The position numbers were made by a program, and so were the translations under genes. Below the pieces are notes generated by a model. That model made no database searches. It saw only the letters and a program-made list of their open reading frames with translations, and had not been told where the DNA came from. 62,946 nucleotides of DNA from contig NZ_JACTAC010000009.1 in NCBI RefSeq assembly GCF_014486675.1, positions 1 to 62,946 of the forward strand. The letters are read 5' to 3'. The first letter of the stretch is position 1. Each line of letters opens with the position of its first letter. Shown one piece after another: positions 35,561-44,810 of the stretch. The stretch comes from Flavobacterium macrobrachii. GTDB lineage: Bacteria > Bacteroidota > Bacteroidia > Flavobacteriales > Flavobacteriaceae.

Positions 35561-36435
35561 ATTTTAAACATATTCAAAATGACAATTGTATGAGGAAAAG
35601 TTACTGCTGCTAAAAATGAAAATAAAAGTGCCTCAAAAAGTTTTGTGGAATGAAACAATGAGTAAAATATTGCCAAACTAACGAGCGAAATTATCCAATA
35701 TAAAAGAGCTGTTTTTATGTATTGAAGTAGTTTTTTTATTGTAAATCCGCCATAAAGAAATTTTATTTGATCTACTAATGATGGTACACTATGCCAAACG
35801 ATAAAATATATTGCAAAACCCCAAATTAAACTTGATACTTTGAAGAGAATTGAAAGAACAATCAAATAAAGAAGTTCAGCTATAGCATTCGATTTGAAGA
35901 TTTTATCATTTGTGTACAAATAAATCCAATTTAATGCTAATAAAACTAGTAAAACATAAAATGCATACTCTATTACATTAGAATTTAATTTATGTAATGC
36001 TATTGATTCTACTATGATAATTACTTCTGCACTGTTGAAATAAAACAGCAGTAACAAAATAAATAAACCATAAGATAATTGAAAAGCACTTTTGATTTTT
36101 GAAGTCTCATTTGAAATTATACTACTCCAATGTTGCTCGCCGAAATGATATCCACTTGCTGTAATAAATAAAATCAAAGTGAATAATGGAATGTAAAAAA
36201 ATAATACAGCAGAAATTATTACAGTCAAAACATAATTGAATATCATTTTTGAACTATTTAATGTTTTATTGTCAGTATTTATTTTATTTATAATGGCAAT
36301 ATCGTTTGCGCCATGCATAATCCCGAAAGTTAAAATAAGTATAATTCCTACTATAATTTGATTTTCTTCTTGTAAAAAAGAAGTTAACCAAAGTCCAAGA
36401 AAGCTTGTTAATATTGATATCGAATGATTTTTCAC
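35545..36435 (-). CDS. blh: Brp/Blh family beta-carotene 15,15'-dioxygenase (retinal synthesis)
   Basis: A 296-residue polytopic membrane enzyme with about eight hydrophobic segments. Iron-binding histidine motifs of the Brp/Blh family are visible: FGIMHGANDIAI near residue 38, SGYHFGEQHW, YFIVWHSVPSLVDQI and FPHTIVILNMF near the end. Blh cuts beta-carotene into two molecules of all-trans retinal, the chromophore of rhodopsin. It is divergent from the proteorhodopsin gene, with 114 bp between starts, and shares two copies of a palindromic operator with it. No carotenoid synthesis genes (crtEBIY) lie in the window, so beta-carotene must be made from genes elsewhere. Family and function are firm by context. 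Confidence 0.9.
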   Translation of the reverse strand: MKNHSISILTSFLGLWLTSFLQEENQIIVGIILILTFGIMHGANDIAIINKINTDNKTLNSSKMIFNYVLTVIISAVLFFYIPLFTLILFITASGYHFGEQHWSSIISNETSKIKSAFQLSYGLFILLLLFYFNSAEVIIIVESIALHKLNSNVIEYAFYVLLVLLALNWIYLYTNDKIFKSNAIAELLYLIVLSILFKVSSLIWGFAIYFIVWHSVPSLVDQIKFLYGGFTIKKLLQYIKTALLYWIISLVSLAIFYSLFHSTKLFEALLFSFLAAVTFPHTIVILNMFKIKKAE

Positions 36436-36453
36436 TTTATTTTAACTTTTGTT

Positions 36454-36485
36454 TTGTTTAAATAATTTCAAATATAATTAAACAA
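36454..36485. promoter_or_regulatory. light-regulon operator, copy 1 (blh side)
   Basis: TTGTTTAA (36454-36461), 16 bp, TTAAACAA (36478-36485). TTAAACAA fits nTnnACAn, the half-site I recall for CarH/LitR-type MerR regulators. It begins 18 bp upstream of the blh ATG. Confidence 0.65.
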
Positions 36486-36494
36486 AATGATTTT

Positions 36495-36526
36495 TTGTTT
36501 AACTTTATGAAGTATTAATTAAACAA
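36495..36526. promoter_or_regulatory. light-regulon operator, copy 2 (rhodopsin side)
   Basis: TTGTTTAA (36495-36502), 16 bp, TTAAACAA (36519-36526), the same spacing as copy 1 and lying 41 bp from it. It ends 23 bp before the rhodopsin ATG. No clear TAnnTTTG element follows, so the operator may overlap the promoter itself. Confidence 0.65.
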
Positions 36527-36549
36527 ATTAACTTTTAAAAATTTTTACC

Positions 36550-37275
36550 ATGACAAATTTATTGCTAATTCAATCAACAATTTCAAAATTGTTGCCTACT
36601 GATTATGTAGGATTTACTTTTTTTGTCGGATGTATGGCTATGATGGCTGCATCCGCTTTTTTCTTTTTATCGTTAAACCAATTTGATAGGAAATGGCGAA
36701 CGTCTGTTCTTGTTTCAGGTTTGATTACTTTCATTGCTGCTGTTCATTATTATTACATGAGAGATTATTGGGCAGCATTTCAGGAATCACCAACATTTTT
36801 CAGGTATGTGGATTGGATTTTAACAGTTCCATTAATGTGTTTGGAATTTTATTTAATCTTAAAAGTTGCTGGTGCAAAAACAAATCTACTTTGGAGAATG
36901 ATTTTCTTATCAGTAGTAATGTTAGTAACAGGATATTTAGGAGAAGCTGTATTTCCTGAAAGCGCAGCATTATGGGGTTTTATTTCTGGTGTCGCTTACT
37001 TTATTATTGTTTACGACATTTGGCTTGGAGCAGCTTCGAAGTTGGCAAAGTCAGCTGGTGGAAACGTTTTAGCGGCGCACAAGATTTTATGTTGGTTCGT
37101 ATTAGTTGGATGGGCAATTTATCCATTAGGTTACATGCTAGGAACTGATGGTTGGTACACAAGTCTATTAGGTTCAGGTAGTGTTGATGTAGCTTATAAT
37201 ATTGCTGATGCAATAAACAAGATAGGTTTTGGTTTGGTTATATACAATTTAGCTGTCAAATCACAACCTAATTAG
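36550..37275 (+). CDS. proteorhodopsin, light-driven proton pump
   Basis: A 241-residue seven-helix rhodopsin. Helix C reads RYVDWILTVPLMCLEFYLIL, giving D88, T92 and E99, the DTE triad of outward proton pumps (acceptor Asp, donor Glu), as opposed to the NDQ or NTQ triads of sodium and chloride pumps. The retinal-binding lysine is K224 in DAINKIGFGL. The tuning position equivalent to residue 105 of green proteorhodopsin is M96, the methionine usual in green-absorbing flavobacterial pumps. In helix E, W142-G143 puts glycine where carotenoid-binding rhodopsins have a fenestration (alignment by eye). It makes a proton gradient in light and is paired with blh, which supplies retinal. Confidence 0.95.
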   Translation: MTNLLLIQSTISKLLPTDYVGFTFFVGCMAMMAASAFFFLSLNQFDRKWRTSVLVSGLITFIAAVHYYYMRDYWAAFQESPTFFRYVDWILTVPLMCLEFYLILKVAGAKTNLLWRMIFLSVVMLVTGYLGEAVFPESAALWGFISGVAYFIIVYDIWLGAASKLAKSAGGNVLAAHKILCWFVLVGWAIYPLGYMLGTDGWYTSLLGSGSVDVAYNIADAINKIGFGLVIYNLAVKSQPN

Positions 37276-37297
37276 TTTTTTAAATTGATTAATTTTA

Positions 37298-37328
37298 AAA
37301 CCGAGTTAGCAATAGCTCGGTTTTTTTA
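37298..37328 (+). terminator. terminator of the rhodopsin gene
   Basis: AACCGAG-TTAGCAATAG-CTCGGTT followed by a T-run. The rhodopsin is therefore a single-gene transcript. Confidence 0.8.
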
Positions 37329-37390
37329 TTTTAACAATAGTCGAAAAGATAATTTTGTATATTGGCAATCTATTAAAATAAAAACCATTT

Positions 37391-37990
37391 ATGAAACGAC
37401 TACTAATTCTTTTAGCTATTGCATTATCAACAACTACAGGTTTTGCACAAAATAAAAAAACACCTGTAAAATCAACCAAAACCGCTACTACATCTTCTAC
37501 AGCTAAAGTGGATAATTTGACTGCCGAAATCAAAGGAAATGCATTTCAATTAACCATTGCCGAAAAAGGAAAAGCACCTGACGCCATCACCGTAAAAGAA
37601 TTGGTTGGCGATGTAAAACCTTCAGATATAAAATTATCAAGTTTTACTTCAAGCGGAACAAAATTATATTTATTGCAATGGACAGAAAAAAGTAATACAA
37701 AAACCGATATAAAAACAGAAGACATTACGACGATTTATTCGGTGATTTATGAAATTCCTAATAAAAAACAAGTGTTTTCAAACTATCAAAAAACGACGAA
37801 TATTGTTGAAAAAGTTTTCTTAGATCGAAATAAAACAGCTTCTGAAACACAGGAAAAGGTGAGAAGAGAAGGTTTTGAATTCATTCTAAATCCTGATGGC
37901 TCAGTTGCTCAAAAGGGCAAAACACAACAAAACAATTGGACGTATGATGTAGCAAAACAAGAATTTGTTGAGATGAAGAAAAAGAAATAA
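37391..37990 (+). CDS. exported protein, unrecognised, 199 aa
   Basis: A 199-residue protein with a signal peptide (about residues 1-19, ending GFAQ), then a threonine- and lysine-rich linker (NKKTPVKSTKTATTSSTAK) and a beta-rich region without a motif I know. The C-terminus is charged (EFVEMKKKK). It is probably periplasmic. It has its own terminator (38003-38042) and follows the rhodopsin terminator, so it is an independent unit. The neighbourhood gives no clue to function. Confidence 0.65.
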   Translation: MKRLLILLAIALSTTTGFAQNKKTPVKSTKTATTSSTAKVDNLTAEIKGNAFQLTIAEKGKAPDAITVKELVGDVKPSDIKLSSFTSSGTKLYLLQWTEKSNTKTDIKTEDITTIYSVIYEIPNKKQVFSNYQKTTNIVEKVFLDRNKTASETQEKVRREGFEFILNPDGSVAQKGKTQQNNWTYDVAKQEFVEMKKKK

Positions 37991-38002
37991 TAATAAAGAA
38001 TA

Positions 38003-38042
38003 AAAAGTCCCGAATTTTACCATCAAAATTCGGGACTTTTTT
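38003..38042. terminator. terminator between convergent genes
   Basis: AAAAGTCCCGAATTTT, ACCATC loop, AAAATTCGGGACTTTTTT. It is symmetric enough to serve also the convergent cyclotransferase gene. Confidence 0.85.
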
Positions 38043-38105
38043 ATATAATTCTATGACAATAAGTTAAATAAGTATCATCTGTATTCTAAATAAAAGAATG
38101 CAAAA

Positions 38106-39155
38106 TTATTCACTCACCTTAATTTCAAATGCTTTATCCCAATTTTTTCCGGTCACAAAAATGGTTTTTGTTTTTGGATTATAGGCAATTCCGTTCAGAA
38201 CATCATCAATTGTAGCGGATGTTTTTGCACGTAAAGCTGATAAATCTAAAACAGCTTCCACAGCACCATTTGATGGATTAATTACAGCAATTGCATCTCT
38301 TTGCCAAATATTACCGTAGATTTTTCCGTTAATCCACTCAATTTCGTTTACACTTTTTATTTTACTGTCATTCGTATAAACGTTAACGTAGTCAATTAGT
38401 TTCAAGGTTTCTGGATCCATTTTCCATATTTTCTCTGTTCCATCCGATTGATAAAGGTATTTTCCATCATTGGTCAAACCCCAACCTTCAATTTTTTTAT
38501 CATATTGAAACGATTTTATTTTTTTCATCGTTTTTGCATCATAGACAAAACCTTCAACATTTTGCCAAGTCAACTGATAAATTTTGTCATTAAGAACCGT
38601 AATTCCTTCGCCAAAATAACGTTGGTCTAAATCTACTTTTTTATAAACTTTTCCCGTTTTAAAATCGGTTTTTGCCACATAAGAAGTTCCTTCTCGACCA
38701 GTACTTTCAATCAAAGTGTCTTTGTAGAATTCATATCCTTGTGTAAACGCGCCTACGTCATGTGGAAAGGTATTTACAATTTCATATTTTAATAGTTTTG
38801 GAGCATTTGCAGCAACCAATTCAATACGAGATTTGGTAGAAACAGTATCGCCTTCAAAATAAATCAAAGCTTTCAAATGTTGATAACCTAATTTTTTTCT
38901 ACTTAAATCCAATTGTGATTTTGTATTTCCTTTTACTGATAATACTTTTTCGTCATTAGCATAAAAAATAATACTATCAATTGATTTTTCTTTGGTATTT
39001 AAAATTTCCAAATCAACCTTGTCGTTTTGGGTATATTTTGGCTTAAAAGAGGTTTCGTTGAAGCTAAAATAGCCTTCTATTGTTTTTCGGTCGTCGCCAC
39101 AATTGGCTAATGTTAATCCTAATAAAATGGTTATTAGTAGGTTATGTTTTTTCAT
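38106..39155 (-). CDS. glutaminyl-peptide cyclotransferase, lipoprotein
   Basis: A 349-residue protein with a lipobox near residue 19 (LTLANC). After an N-terminal Ig-like region (about 25-115) comes a five-bladed beta propeller of the plant-type glutaminyl cyclase family. It has FPHDVGAFTQGYEFYKDTLIESTGREGTS, LTWQNVEGFVYD, EGWGLTNDGKYLYQSDGT, EIEWINGKIYGNIWQRD and DDVLNGIAYNPKTKTIFVTGKNWDKAFEI, all family signatures. The enzyme turns N-terminal glutamine into pyroglutamate. Exported Bacteroidota proteins often have glutamine right after the signal peptide cut, as several in this window do (the AQ and SQ ends), so this enzyme likely caps them. Confidence 0.9.
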   Translation of the reverse strand: MKKHNLLITILLGLTLANCGDDRKTIEGYFSFNETSFKPKYTQNDKVDLEILNTKEKSIDSIIFYANDEKVLSVKGNTKSQLDLSRKKLGYQHLKALIYFEGDTVSTKSRIELVAANAPKLLKYEIVNTFPHDVGAFTQGYEFYKDTLIESTGREGTSYVAKTDFKTGKVYKKVDLDQRYFGEGITVLNDKIYQLTWQNVEGFVYDAKTMKKIKSFQYDKKIEGWGLTNDGKYLYQSDGTEKIWKMDPETLKLIDYVNVYTNDSKIKSVNEIEWINGKIYGNIWQRDAIAVINPSNGAVEAVLDLSALRAKTSATIDDVLNGIAYNPKTKTIFVTGKNWDKAFEIKVSE

Positions 39156-39208
39156 TTTTTGTCAAATAATTTAATCCACACAAATATATTTATAAAGCTC
39201 TTAAATTC

Positions 39209-39238
39209 TTGCAAAAAAATAAAAAGATTGTATATTTG
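39209..39238 (+). promoter_or_regulatory. promoter of the SRP RNA gene
   Basis: TTG at 39209-39211 and TATATTTG at 39231-39238, 19 bp apart. The RNA would begin about 5 bp after the -7 element, as expected. Confidence 0.7.
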
Positions 39239-39242
39239 CAAC

Positions 39243-39335
39243 GGCAAGTCCTACACGACCAGCTCCTGCAAAATCCTCCAGGATGGGAACATAGCAAAGG
39301 TATGTGGTTGAGCGGTGCGATGTAGGTCGCTTGCC
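39243..39335 (+). ncRNA. ffs: small signal recognition particle RNA (4.5S type)
   Basis: About 93 nt whose ends pair (GGCAAG with CTTGCC, then TCCTACA/CGACC with complementary TGTAGG/GGTCG). The apical part CCTCCAGGATGGGAACATAGCAAAGG holds the GGAA-type tetraloop and the AGCA internal-loop signature of SRP domain IV bound by Ffh. A consensus promoter precedes it and a T-run with a hairpin follows. Minus-strand frames crossing it are spurious. Confidence 0.87.
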
Positions 39336-39353
39336 ATTTTTTTTAAAAAACGA

Positions 39354-39382
39354 AGTCTTCCAAATAAAGGAAGATTTTTTTG
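39354..39382 (+). terminator. hairpin behind the SRP RNA
   Basis: TCTTCC, a 7-nt loop, GGAAGA and a T-run. The primary SRP transcript may end here before trimming. Confidence 0.65.
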
Positions 39383-39437
39383 TTTTTACTACTTTCGTTT
39401 CGGTTACTAAGTTATCTTTACGCACAAATTTTTTTCT

Positions 39438-39809
39438 ATGAAATTTCAACCCATTCTGCCTATAATTTGGACAAATGAATTCGACAAAACTGTTGAATTC
39501 TATTGTAATATCTTAGGTTTTTCCTTTGATGAAACTAATAAAAACAACCCATGGATACATTTGTTTAGAGATGAATGCGAAATTGTAGTAGCAACTCCAG
39601 AAGGTAACGAACCGTTTGGACAACCAGGTTTTTCGGGAACATTTTATATCATGGTTGATAATATAGACGAACTTTGGTATTCGATTAAAGATAAAGCCGA
39701 AGTTTGTAGTGAGATTGAAACTTTTGAATGGGGAATGAGAGAGTTTGCCATTTTTGATAATAATGGATATTCGTTCCAATTTGCACAAGATATGACACAA
39801 TTTTTATGA
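39438..39809 (+). CDS. VOC (glyoxalase/bleomycin resistance) superfamily protein
   Basis: A 123-residue protein built of two beta-alpha-beta-beta-beta halves: FQPILPIIWTNEFDKTVEFYCNILGF in the first and GTFYIMVDNIDELWYSIKDKA in the second, ending with EFAIFDNNGYSFQFAQD. This is the pattern of single-domain VOC proteins of the bleomycin-resistance type, which bind or modify small ligands. The metal ligands of true glyoxalases are not obvious, so it may be a binding protein. Its stop overlaps the start of the next gene by 4 bp (ATGA), so it is coupled to the SDR gene. Confidence 0.82.
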   Translation: MKFQPILPIIWTNEFDKTVEFYCNILGFSFDETNKNNPWIHLFRDECEIVVATPEGNEPFGQPGFSGTFYIMVDNIDELWYSIKDKAEVCSEIETFEWGMREFAIFDNNGYSFQFAQDMTQFL

Positions 39810-40609
39810 GTAAAGTAGTTTTAATTACAGGCGGTTCATCAGGAATAGGAAAAGCTATTGGGGAATTTTTGTTTCACAAAGGTTTTACAGTTTATGGAAC
39901 GAGTAGAAATCCTGAAAAAATAACCAATTCGTTATTTCCATTGATAGCATTAGATGTTCGAAATACAGAAAGTATCGTTAATGCGGTAGAAAAAGTAACT
40001 TCAATTTCAAAGCGAATTGATGTAGTGATAAACAATGCTGGAGTTGGAATTACTGGACCAATTGAAGAAATTTCATCAGAAGAAATCAAAAATAATTTTG
40101 AAACCAATTTCTTTGGGCCAATAGAAGTTATCAAAGCGGTTTTGCCACAAATGCGTGAGCAAAATTCAGGTTTGATAATCAATATTACTTCCATTGCGGG
40201 TTATATGGGTTTGCCTTATCGCGGCGTTTATTCGGCATCAAAAGGCGCACTCGAAATCATCACCGAAGCCATTAGTATGGAAGTGAAAAACTTTGGTGTA
40301 AACATAGTTAATGTTGCGCCAGGCGATTTTGCAACCAATATTGCTTCTGGACGTTATCATGCACCAGTTATTCAAGGTTCGGCTTATGAAAAACCTTATG
40401 GAAATACGCTACAACAAATGAACGAACACGTTGACAGCGGAAGTAATCCAGATGAAATGGCGATGGCAATTTATCAAATTATCAATGATAAAAATCCAAA
40501 ACTGCATTATAAAGTTGGTGCTTTTATGCAAAAGTTTTCCATTGTTCTAAAGCGTGTTTTACCCGATAGAATTTATGAAAAAATGCTGATGAACCATTAC
40601 AAGTTATAA
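39806..40609 (+). CDS. short-chain dehydrogenase/reductase (SDR)
   Basis: A 267-residue classical SDR with the cofactor loop TGGSSGIGK (about residues 8-16), NNAGVG, the catalytic serine in INITSIAGYM, the YSASK active site and a PGDFATN segment. The N-terminal motif and the arginine in YGTSRNPEK favour NADP(H). The substrate is unknown. It is translationally coupled to the VOC gene, which may act on a related metabolite. Length is normal. Confidence 0.88.
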   Translation: MSKVVLITGGSSGIGKAIGEFLFHKGFTVYGTSRNPEKITNSLFPLIALDVRNTESIVNAVEKVTSISKRIDVVINNAGVGITGPIEEISSEEIKNNFETNFFGPIEVIKAVLPQMREQNSGLIINITSIAGYMGLPYRGVYSASKGALEIITEAISMEVKNFGVNIVNVAPGDFATNIASGRYHAPVIQGSAYEKPYGNTLQQMNEHVDSGSNPDEMAMAIYQIINDKNPKLHYKVGAFMQKFSIVLKRVLPDRIYEKMLMNHYKL

Positions 40610-40655
40610 CAATATCAAAAATCAACTTCAAATTTAAAAATTGAAAACACAAATA

Positions 40656-40742
40656 TTGATTTTTGTAATTAAAGTTGATTTTTGAGATTGAAATTGAATT
40701 TTGACATTGTAATTGACTTTTGAAATGGATTTCGTAATTTTG
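40656..40742 (+). promoter_or_regulatory. 19-bp phased repeats ending in the transaldolase promoter
   Basis: TTGATTTTTG-type units begin at 40656, 40675, 40694 and 40713, exactly 19 bp apart, and the last phase (40732) leads into TAATTTTG (40735-40742), a -7 element. TTG at 40713-40715 is 19 bp upstream of it, as for a -33 element. Confidence 0.6.
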
Positions 40743-40784
40743 CACCGTTAAAAACGTAAACACAACTTTTATACAAATACAACT

Positions 40785-41441
40785 ATGAAATTTTTTATTG
40801 ACACAGCCAATTTGAACGACATTAAAGAAGCACAATCACTTGGTGTATTGGATGGCGTAACAACAAATCCTTCGTTGATGGCTAAAGAAGGAATTACCGG
40901 AAAAAATAACATTTTAAAACATTATGTTGACATCTGTAACATTGTTGATGGCGAAGTTAGCGCTGAGGTTATCGCTACCGATTATGACGGAATGATTAAA
41001 GAAGGTGAAGAATTAGCCGAATTACACGAGCAAATTGTGGTAAAATTACCAATGACAAAAGAAGGTGTAAAAGCATGTAAATATTTCTCTGATAAAGGAA
41101 TTAAAACCAACGTTACTTTGGTGTTTTCTGCTGGTCAAGCAATATTAGCTGCAAAAGCTGGAGCAACTTTTGTTTCACCGTTCATTGGTCGTTTGGATGA
41201 TATTTCAACGGATGGTTTGGCTTTGATTGAAGAAATTCGTCAGATTTATGACAATTATGGATATGAAACTCAAATTCTTGCCGCTTCAGTTCGTCACACA
41301 ATGCATGTTGTAAATTGTGCTAAAATTGGTGCTGACGTTATGACTGGACCATTATCATCAATTCTTGGATTATTAAAACATCCATTAACTGATATTGGAT
41401 TAGCTCAGTTTTTGGCTGATTACGCTAAAGGAAATCAATAA
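40785..41441 (+). CDS. fructose-6-phosphate aldolase / transaldolase (TalC/MipB type)
   Basis: A 218-residue TIM-barrel enzyme of the short transaldolase group. It has [16 protein letters not shown] at the start, [26 protein letters not shown] (Schiff-base lysine in the conserved KLP motif), [19 protein letters not shown] and the [11 protein letters not shown] segment. Members are either transaldolases of the pentose phosphate path or fructose-6-phosphate aldolases; the sequence alone does not decide. Single-gene transcript: promoter in the 19-bp repeats upstream, terminator at 41465-41498. Confidence 0.92.
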   Translation: MKFFIDTANLNDIKEAQSLGVLDGVTTNPSLMAKEGITGKNNILKHYVDICNIVDGEVSAEVIATDYDGMIKEGEELAELHEQIVVKLPMTKEGVKACKYFSDKGIKTNVTLVFSAGQAILAAKAGATFVSPFIGRLDDISTDGLALIEEIRQIYDNYGYETQILAASVRHTMHVVNCAKIGADVMTGPLSSILGLLKHPLTDIGLAQFLADYAKGNQ

Positions 41442-41464
41442 TTCAAAATAAGATATTTTAAAAT

Positions 41465-41498
41465 AAAAACGGCTTTCAATTTTTGAAAGCCGTTTTTA
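41465..41498. terminator. terminator between convergent genes
   Basis: AAAAACGGCTTTCAA, TTT loop, TTGAAAGCCGTTTTT. Symmetric, so usable by the transaldolase gene and the convergent thioredoxin-like gene. Confidence 0.87.
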
Positions 41499-41524
41499 TT
41501 ATTTATAAAAGTAAGATGATTTTA

Positions 41525-42925
41525 TTATAAATTTTCTTCAAATTGTGAATCAAATATATTGGTAAATGCATTTTTTATTTTACCATTTTTATCTAAAATA
41601 ATAGTTCGGTGAATTTTATTAATAGCCCATTTGTATTTGATGTCTTCAAAATTTGGCGCGTGCAATTCAGTAACATTATTAAAACGATATGTGGAAAGAA
41701 TTTTTTTCCATTGTTCTTGAGAATCATTCAAATTAATTCCAATGAAATGATAATCGGTATATTGTTTTTTTAGGATAACAATTTTTTTGTGAACTGCTTC
41801 AAGGTGAGATTTTGCTCTGGAAGTCCAAAAGAAAATTACGGTATTTTTGTTGATTATAGTATTTGAAGAAACAATTTTACCGGTATTATCGACTAATTCT
41901 ACTTCAGGTAATGTGTTGCCAACTTTTAGCGATTGAATCGCATTACCAATTTTACTGATCTCGTTTTTATGGCTTTTATCGGTAGAAAATTTATGATAAG
42001 TTTTCAAAAATTCTTGATTATAAACCATATTCTGATCTTCCAGCAAATAAGTGAAAGCAATATTATTCAAAATAACATTTTTTAGTTTTTCATTCTTGAT
42101 TAATGTATCGGCAATGTTCAGTTTGTTAATATTGGTTTTTAATGCCAAATCTGCTTCGGTAAAATGATTATGATAATTTATTCCGCCCATGTTGTTAAGC
42201 ATGTGCGATAAATACATTACAAAAGGAGAATAACTTGAAAGCGTTTCAGAATTGAAATCGATATTTTTTCTAAAACTATAGAAATCAGTTGGAATGGTTT
42301 CATAAACATCATTTCCTGTTCTGATTTTGTGGATCATTGGATACAATTCTTTTTTTGAATAATAATTAAAATCAACTGCAGCTTTAGCAATAACATCAAA
42401 TTCATCGCTCCATTTGATTTCATTTTTTTTATTGGTGTAAAAAGTTTGAATTTTTTTATTTGAAGCATCAATTGTTTGCGTAAACGTATTCAAATCATAG
42501 CCAAAAACGTCAAACATATTGTTACGATCTTTTTCATTTTTCAAAAATAAATCAATCAAGAAGTTATTTTTTAAATCACCACGACCACAAAACGCAATTG
42601 AGTTGTCAAAATCTCTTGAATTTACACGAACCATAATGCTATCGTTTTTATCAAAAAAAACATATTGATATTCAGGTTCATGTTTAAAGCTGTATAATCC
42701 TGGAGCTAACGAATCAAATTTTATAAAGAAACGATTATTATTATCCAATTTAATAGAATCAATCACTTCGTTGTCTTTACAAAAAAGCACATAAGGATTA
42801 TTTGGATTAATGATTTCACCACCAAAATAAGCAACGAATTCAGCTTCTTTGTTACTGTTACAAGAAATTAAACTCGCTAGTATAGTGGTAAAACACAAAT
42901 ATTTTTTTAGAAAATTGATTTTCAT
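41525..42925 (-). CDS. thioredoxin-fold lipoprotein lacking the CxxC motif
   Basis: A 466-residue lipoprotein (lipobox SLISC near residue 22). Residues about 25-130 form a beta-sandwich like the DUF4369 region of Bacteroidota TlpA proteins. The middle is helical, and the C-terminal 130 residues are a TlpA/AhpC-type thioredoxin fold: VGNTLPEVELVDNTGKIV, then NTVIFFWTSRAKSHLEAVHKK and IINDKNGKIKNAF-like strands (IILDKNGKIKNAF). Where active members have WCxxC this one has WTSRAKSH, so it cannot do disulfide exchange. It is probably a binding or sensing protein on a membrane. No neighbour points to a pathway. Confidence 0.78.
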   Translation of the reverse strand: MKINFLKKYLCFTTILASLISCNSNKEAEFVAYFGGEIINPNNPYVLFCKDNEVIDSIKLDNNNRFFIKFDSLAPGLYSFKHEPEYQYVFFDKNDSIMVRVNSRDFDNSIAFCGRGDLKNNFLIDLFLKNEKDRNNMFDVFGYDLNTFTQTIDASNKKIQTFYTNKKNEIKWSDEFDVIAKAAVDFNYYSKKELYPMIHKIRTGNDVYETIPTDFYSFRKNIDFNSETLSSYSPFVMYLSHMLNNMGGINYHNHFTEADLALKTNINKLNIADTLIKNEKLKNVILNNIAFTYLLEDQNMVYNQEFLKTYHKFSTDKSHKNEISKIGNAIQSLKVGNTLPEVELVDNTGKIVSSNTIINKNTVIFFWTSRAKSHLEAVHKKIVILKKQYTDYHFIGINLNDSQEQWKKILSTYRFNNVTELHAPNFEDIKYKWAINKIHRTIILDKNGKIKNAFTNIFDSQFEENL

Positions 42926-43045
42926 TCCAATAGATTCAAGTAAACAAAAATATCTAGACCAAATGGATTTTACTGTTAAGCATTAGTTAAAGTTATACAG
43001 CTTAAGTCACAAATTAACCTAAAAAAACTAATCACTAATCACTAA

Positions 43046-44716
<1,671 letters not shown>

Positions 44717-44721
44717 ATAAG

Positions 44722-44755
44722 TGAACTCCTAAACGAAAGTTTGGGAGTTTTTTTT
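44722..44755 (+). terminator. terminator of the ABC-F gene
   Basis: GAACTCCTAAAC, GAAA loop, GTTTGGGAGTT and eight T. Confidence 0.85.
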
Positions 44756-44810
44756 GCTCCATTATTTAAAGCATTGATTTTTTTAGTAATTTAAGCCAAA
44801 ATTATTTTCC

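Noticed and set aside
39201..39449. 82-codon minus-strand frame
   Set aside because: It runs through the SRP RNA gene and its promoter; composition is not protein-like.
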